Below are positions 59,547 to 64,000 of a DNA stretch of 64,000 nucleotides, piece after piece; the stretch's first letter is position 1; each line of letters begins with the position of its first letter. Below the pieces are notes generated by a model that did no database searches, was not told the origin of the DNA, and was given only the letters and a program-made list of their open reading frames with translations. The stretch covers positions 14,757 through 78,756 of the forward strand of contig CAKUCW010000007.1 in assembly GCA_934643825.1 (NCBI GenBank), in the 5' to 3' direction. A program made the position numbers and the translations under genes. Source of the DNA: an uncultured Clostridia bacterium. GTDB lineage: Bacteria; Bacillota; Clostridia; Christensenellales; Aristaeellaceae.

Positions 59547-62027
59547 TTATTTTTCCTGCATATCTCCGGCGAGCGCAGCGTATTCCACCACATCGTCAAG
59601 CAATACATTGACAAGCAGCTCACCCTTAGAGGTGCGGCGCTGTACGGAAATCTCGCCCACATCGAGCGTCGTCACATGTCCATGTTTCTGCTCAACGCGT
59701 ACAGCCTTCGCTTCCGTTACATTCAGGCAGGCGGCAAGTACCTGCCCGGTTTCCCCACTCTTGTTCATCGGCAGGAGTTTTTGACCCTTGCCTGCCCGTC
59801 CCTGCCGTTCGACATCGTCACAGAGCATGCGCTTTCCGAATCCGCGGTCGCTGATGACAAACAGCATCGCGCCCGGTTTGGGAATTTCAAACCAGCGCAC
59901 CGCGTCATTCTTGGCGACATCAATTCCGCGGACACCCGCTGTCGCCCTGCCCATACAGGAAACCGTATCGAGCTTGAACCGCAGCGCCATGCCGGTCTGC
60001 GTAATCAGCACGATATCATCCTTGTCATCGGGATCGACCTGCACCATGCCGACCAGCTCATCCTCGCCCTTGAGGTTAATCGCCGAGAATTTAGCGCGGC
60101 GTATGCCATATTCCGCTGCGGCCGTGCGTTTAACCTGACCATTTTTCGTGATAAAGAGGAAATCGCCCTTTTTCGCCATTTCATCCGTCTTGACGCAAAT
60201 CATGGCGACGGCATGCTCTCCATCTGTCAAACCGGCAATCAATCCTGTGAGCAGGCTGCCGCGTTCCTTCAGGCGCATCGTTTCCGGTATTTTCGCCACG
60301 TCAAGCATAAAGCAGCTGCCCTTGTTGGTGAAGAAATACAGCGTTTCATCGGTCGCCGTTTGGATGATTTCAACGACTTCGTCCTTTGCGCCCGGCTGAG
60401 CGAGATACTTATCCACCATACGCGGGCTCATGCGGCGGAGCTGACCGTCACGCAGACGCAGAATCGCCGTATCCTCCGCAATGGGCTTATTCTCCACAAC
60501 CGGCATGGTTGCGCGGTCATCTTCAATCAGCTCGGTTCGACGGTCATCGCCATACCGATCGCGAATCTCCGTCATTTCCTGACGAATGACGTCATCGAGC
60601 TTCTTTTCGTTCTTGAGAATGCCTTCAAGCCGGGCAATCGTCTTGAGAATTGCGGCGTATTCCTTTCGGAGCGCGTCAATCTCCAGACCGGTCAGGCGCT
60701 GGAGGCGCATATCCAGAATCGCCTGCGCCTGAATATCCGTCAAGGAGAACCGCGCAATGAGCTGTTCCTTGGCTTCCTTGGGGCTTTTGCTCTTGCGGAT
60801 GAGCGCAATCACTTCGTCGAGGTGGTTGACCGCGACCATCAAGCCCGCGAGGATATGTTCCCTTGCGCGTGCCTGTTCCAGTTCATACTTCGTTCTGCGG
60901 GTCACAACGCGCTTCTGATGCTCAATATAATAGGTAAGCATCGCCTTGACGCCCATCTGCATGGGGCGTCCGTCCGCAATCGCAACCACATTGACGCCAA
61001 ACGTCACCTGCAAGTCAGAGTACTTATAAAGCACCGCGAGAATCGCCATCGGATCGACATCGCGCTTGATTTCAATCACCGCACGCAGACCCATTCGGTC
61101 GGACTCATCGCGGATATCATAAATTCCGCTGAGCTGCGTTTTGCGTTCCTCGCTGAGCTTGAGAATCTTTTCAAGCATCGCCGCCTTCGGCACCTGATAC
61201 GGCACTTCCGTGATGACGATGAGCTTGCGCCCTGCCGAGCCATCCTCAATATGCACCTTCGCACGCAGGGTCAGCTTGCCGCGTCCGGTTTCGTAGGCGT
61301 TGCGAATTTCGTCGTTGCGGATCAGCCGTCCGCCCGTCGGGAAATCCGGTGCGGGCAAAACCTGCATGATTTCATCGAGCGTCGCCTCCGGCTTGTCCAT
61401 CACCAGAATCGCCGCATCAATCGCTTCTTTCAGATTATGCGGTGGAATATTCGTCGCCAGACCGACCGCAATACCGGATGCGCCGTTGACCAGCAGATTC
61501 GGATAGCGCGAAGGCAGCATATCCGGCTCTTTCAGCGTATCATCGAAGTTAAAGCTGAACGGAACGGTATCTTTGTCGATATCCCGAAGCATTTCCAGCG
61601 CAAGCGGCGCCATTCTCGCTTCCGTATAACGCATTGCTGCCGCGCTGTCTCCGTCAATCGAGCCAAAGTTGCCATGGCCATCGACCAGCAGCGCACGCAT
61701 GCTGTACGGCTGTGCCATACGAACCATGGCGTCGTAGACCGAACTGTCGCCATGCGGATGATATTTACCCAGACAATCGCCGACGATACGCGCACACTTT
61801 TTGTGCGGCTTATCGGGCGTCACGCCTAGCTCGCTGAGCGTAAACAGAATCCTGCGCTGAACGGGCTTGAGTCCATCTTCCACACGCGGGAGCGCACGTT
61901 CCAGAATGACATGCTCCGCATAGGGAATCATGGAAATGTGCATAACCTCGTCCATAGGCTTCTGGATAATCTCATGACGCGGTGCTGTTTCCTTGGGCGG
62001 CTGTCCGCCGTCTTTCCTGCGTGCCAT
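59547..62027 (-). CDS. Type IIA DNA topoisomerase subunit A (GyrA/ParC)
   Basis: The DNA-cutting subunit, 826 residues. The N-terminal winged-helix/tower part has RALPRVEDGLKPVQRRIL, KKCARIVGDCLGKYHPHGDSSVYDAMVRMAQPYSMR and the catalytic Tyr 134 in MRYTEARM. The quinolone-region positions Ser 95 and Asp 99 are wild type. The C-terminal part is a six-blade pinwheel (repeats such as NGQVKRTAAAEYG, TGMALRFKLDTV). The GyrA box, QRRGGKG in gyrases, appears only as QGRAGKG. With VQRRIL in place of VHRRIL, this leaves gyrase and topoisomerase IV both possible. TAATG overlap with the B-subunit gene. Confidence 0.93.
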   Translation of the reverse strand: MARRKDGGQPPKETAPRHEIIQKPMDEVMHISMIPYAEHVILERALPRVEDGLKPVQRRILFTLSELGVTPDKPHKKCARIVGDCLGKYHPHGDSSVYDAMVRMAQPYSMRALLVDGHGNFGSIDGDSAAAMRYTEARMAPLALEMLRDIDKDTVPFSFNFDDTLKEPDMLPSRYPNLLVNGASGIAVGLATNIPPHNLKEAIDAAILVMDKPEATLDEIMQVLPAPDFPTGGRLIRNDEIRNAYETGRGKLTLRAKVHIEDGSAGRKLIVITEVPYQVPKAAMLEKILKLSEERKTQLSGIYDIRDESDRMGLRAVIEIKRDVDPMAILAVLYKYSDLQVTFGVNVVAIADGRPMQMGVKAMLTYYIEHQKRVVTRRTKYELEQARAREHILAGLMVAVNHLDEVIALIRKSKSPKEAKEQLIARFSLTDIQAQAILDMRLQRLTGLEIDALRKEYAAILKTIARLEGILKNEKKLDDVIRQEMTEIRDRYGDDRRTELIEDDRATMPVVENKPIAEDTAILRLRDGQLRRMSPRMVDKYLAQPGAKDEVVEIIQTATDETLYFFTNKGSCFMLDVAKIPETMRLKERGSLLTGLIAGLTDGEHAVAMICVKTDEMAKKGDFLFITKNGQVKRTAAAEYGIRRAKFSAINLKGEDELVGMVQVDPDDKDDIVLITQTGMALRFKLDTVSCMGRATAGVRGIDVAKNDAVRWFEIPKPGAMLFVISDRGFGKRMLCDDVERQGRAGKGQKLLPMNKSGETGQVLAACLNVTEAKAVRVEQKHGHVTTLDVGEISVQRRTSKGELLVNVLLDDVVEYAALAGDMQEK

Positions 62028-63994
62028 TACTTTGCCTTCCCTTCTCGTGCGAGGAACGTATCCACCTTATTGAAATCCGCATATGTCGTGATATAATCGC
62101 GGCGCGGTTCGACCTTGTCGCCCATGAGCAGCGTAACCAGCCGTTCCGCTTCGGCGACATCCTCCAGCGTGACCTGCATCAGCTGGCGGTTCTCCGGATT
62201 CATCGTCGTTTCCCAAAGCTGGGATGGATCCATCTCGCCCAGACCTTTATAGCGCTGGATGGTGTATCCCTTGCCGAACTTCGCCGTAACGGTCGCCAGC
62301 TCCTTATCGTCGTAGGCGTAGACGATCTGGTCGCCCTTTGCCACGCGATAGAGCGGCGGCATGCCGATATAGACGTGTCCGTCCGTAATCAGTTCCCTCA
62401 TATAGCGATAGAAGAACGTTAGCAGGATCGCACGGATATGTGCGCCGTCCTGATCGGCATCCGACAGAATGATGACCTTGTAATACTTTAAGCTCTTGAT
62501 GTCGAAATCTTCGCCGATGCCTGTGCCGAGCGCCGTGATGATGGAACGGAATTCTTCGTTCGCCAACACCTGATCGATGCGCTTTTTCTCCACATTCAGC
62601 GGCTTTCCGCGAATAGGCAGAATCGCCTGAAAGCGTCTGTCGCGTCCCTGCTTGGCTGAGCCGCCTGCGGAATCGCCCTCAACGATGAACATTTCGTTTT
62701 CTTCCGCTTTTCTGCCGGTGCAGCTCGACAGCTTTCCGACCAGCGGCGCGGCATCGAGCTGGTTTTTGGCTCGCGCCACTTCCTTCGCCTTACGCGCCGC
62801 TTCGCGCACCTTGCAGGCACGCATCGCCTTCTCGACAATCGACTGCGCCACATCCTGATTCTTGAGGTTTTCAAGGTATTCCGTCATGCGGGCATAGACA
62901 AACGCTTCCACCGCCGGACGCACTTCCGTGTTGCCCAGCTTGCCCTTCGTCTGACCCTCAAACTGCGGATTGCGGACAAACGTCGCCAGCACAGCCGTAA
63001 TGCCCTCGCGGAAATCCTCACCCATCAGGTTGTTGTCCTTTTCCTTGAGTGCACCAACCTTGCGGGCATAGTCGTTGAGCGCACGGGTGAAGCCCGCCTT
63101 AAAGCCCATCTCATGCGTGCCGCCCTCGGCAGTCGGGATGTTATTGACATAGGAAAAAATGTTCTCCGCGTAATCATCCGTATGCTGAATGGCAAGGCAG
63201 ATGCGCACATCGTCCTGAATGCCCTCCAGCATCAGCACATTTTCATACAGCGGCGTCTTATCGCGGTTGATATAGCGCACATAATCCGCCAGACCGCCTT
63301 CGTACGCGAAAACGGTCTTCTGCTTTTCCGGATCCTTTTCGCGCTCATCGATGAACGTGATGGAAAGTCCTTTATTCAGATACGCAAGCTCACGCAGGTG
63401 CCTGCGCACCGTCTCCGCGTTAAATTTCGTTTCTTCAAAAACCGTATCATCCGGCAAAAAAGTCACCCGCGTGCCATGCTTGCGCGTCGCGCTGATGCGT
63501 TCAAGCGGCGTAACCGGGCGTCCGGATGTGACTTTTCTTTCTTCCTCGTCGTAGTTGCTCTCAAAGCGCATGCGGTAATGTCCGCCGCCTGTGCAGCTGT
63601 CTACGACCATCCACTTGCTCAGCGCATTGACGACCGACGCGCCAACGCCATGCAGACCGCCGGAATACGCATAATTCTGATGATCGAACTTACCGCCGGC
63701 GTGCAGCTTGGTATAGATGACCTCCACACCGGTGATGCCCAATTCCGGGTGAATATCCACCGGAACACCGCGTCCGTCATCCTCGACAGACGCGCTGCCG
63801 TCCTTATGCAGCTCTACGGAGATGCTTCTGGCGTAGCCGTTGGCGACCTCGTCGATCGCGTTATCCACGATCTCCCAAAGCAGATGATGCAAACCGCGGG
63901 AGCCGGTCGAACCGATGTACATGCCCGGACGCATCCGAACCGCATCCAGCCCTTCAAGCACCTTGAGCATGCTGGCAGAGTAGGTTTTCGCCAT
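62027..63994 (-). CDS. Type IIA DNA topoisomerase subunit B (GyrB/ParE)
   Basis: The ATPase subunit, 655 residues. The GHKL ATPase has LEGLDAVRMRPGMYIGSTGSRGLHHLLWEIVDNAIDE, DDGRGVPVDIHPE, THEMGFKAGF, and YSGGLHGVGASVVNALS. The TOPRIM part has EGDSAGGSAKQGRDRRFQAILP (catalytic Glu) and LSDADQDGAHIR (metal Asp pair). RYKGLGEMDP and DYI are near the C terminus. VGKLSSC resembles the gyrase form, while AKQGRDRRFQAILP is more like ParE, so the class is left open. Start ATG 63994; the ribosome site lies outside the window. Confidence 0.93.
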   Translation of the reverse strand: MAKTYSASMLKVLEGLDAVRMRPGMYIGSTGSRGLHHLLWEIVDNAIDEVANGYARSISVELHKDGSASVEDDGRGVPVDIHPELGITGVEVIYTKLHAGGKFDHQNYAYSGGLHGVGASVVNALSKWMVVDSCTGGGHYRMRFESNYDEEERKVTSGRPVTPLERISATRKHGTRVTFLPDDTVFEETKFNAETVRRHLRELAYLNKGLSITFIDEREKDPEKQKTVFAYEGGLADYVRYINRDKTPLYENVLMLEGIQDDVRICLAIQHTDDYAENIFSYVNNIPTAEGGTHEMGFKAGFTRALNDYARKVGALKEKDNNLMGEDFREGITAVLATFVRNPQFEGQTKGKLGNTEVRPAVEAFVYARMTEYLENLKNQDVAQSIVEKAMRACKVREAARKAKEVARAKNQLDAAPLVGKLSSCTGRKAEENEMFIVEGDSAGGSAKQGRDRRFQAILPIRGKPLNVEKKRIDQVLANEEFRSIITALGTGIGEDFDIKSLKYYKVIILSDADQDGAHIRAILLTFFYRYMRELITDGHVYIGMPPLYRVAKGDQIVYAYDDKELATVTAKFGKGYTIQRYKGLGEMDPSQLWETTMNPENRQLMQVTLEDVAEAERLVTLLMGDKVEPRRDYITTYADFNKVDTFLAREGKAK

Positions 63995-64000
63995 GAATAA

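Noticed and set aside
59433..61829. Plus-strand open frame of 798 codons opposite the topoisomerase A subunit
   Set aside because: Antisense shadow; it also runs through the terminator at 59508-59544.
59547..62027. Quinolone-resistance substitutions in the A subunit
   Set aside because: The key Ser 95 and Asp 99 positions are wild type.
59547..63994. Replication origin next to the topoisomerase genes
   Set aside because: No dnaA, dnaN, recF or cluster of DnaA boxes is visible, and the window ends at the B-subunit start.
1..64000. tRNA, rRNA, IS elements, prophage or integrase genes
   Set aside because: Reading both strands showed no tRNA TPsiC-type ends with matching arms, no transposase motifs and no terminal inverted repeats of insertion-sequence type.

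Overview
This window is a densely coded stretch of about 64 kb from a spore-forming, anaerobic Clostridia-type Firmicute; the family cannot be fixed from the sequence. The supporting genes are spoIVA and a pdaB-type deacetylase (endospores), an Rnf complex (anaerobic ion-pumping ferredoxin:NAD+ oxidoreductase), ctsR-clpC, remA, yerC-pcrA-ligA, zapA-mutS2 and secDF-recJ-rel-dtd-hemZ. Almost every gene lies on the minus strand; only clpB, an ABC-F gene and udk are on the plus strand. I see no tRNA, rRNA, insertion sequence, prophage or CRISPR array. 

Layout. 1-1.6 kb: 3' part of clpB and two terminators. 1.6-2.8 kb: a CaCA-type cation antiporter behind a complete yybP-ykoY (Mn2+) riboswitch. 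2.9-8.6 kb: a four-gene operon with an O-antigen-ligase-like membrane protein, mrfA, mrfB and a TPR protein. 8.7-11.7 kb: ctsR-clpC with a clear CtsR operator, but without mcsA and mcsB. 11.8-14.6 kb: ABC-F protein and uridine kinase (plus strand). 14.8-20.9 kb: galE, and an operon nifS-like/hflX/vanY/vanY/cyclase. 21-22.3 kb: glyA. 22.7-29.7 kb: rnfCDGEAB. 30-32.7 kb: htrA and spoIVA. 32.9-49.4 kb: a long co-directional run from a small secreted protein through secD, secF, recJ, rel, dtd, an MBL hydrolase, hemZ, an unknown gene, a cyclophilin, zapA, a U32 peptidase and mutS2. 49.5-52.8 kb: yicC-remA-gmk-rpoZ-coaBC. 52.9-57.6 kb: yerC-pcrA-ligA. 57.8-59.3 kb: pdaB-like deacetylase and a double-OB SSB-like protein. 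59.5-64 kb: a type IIA topoisomerase B-A pair. 

The most unusual item is rnfG. It codes for 800 residues, where RnfG is normally about 200, because six extra FMN_bind-type domains follow the canonical one. If these are flavinylated, the Rnf complex would carry a string of covalent flavins outside the membrane. Other points of interest are the riboswitch-controlled antiporter, HflX with an intact JAMM motif in an N-terminal extension, a ClpC without the UVR middle domain in an operon that lacks its usual adaptor genes, and a degenerate intergenic repeat found three times beside terminators. All coordinates and alignments were read by eye; no database search was possible.
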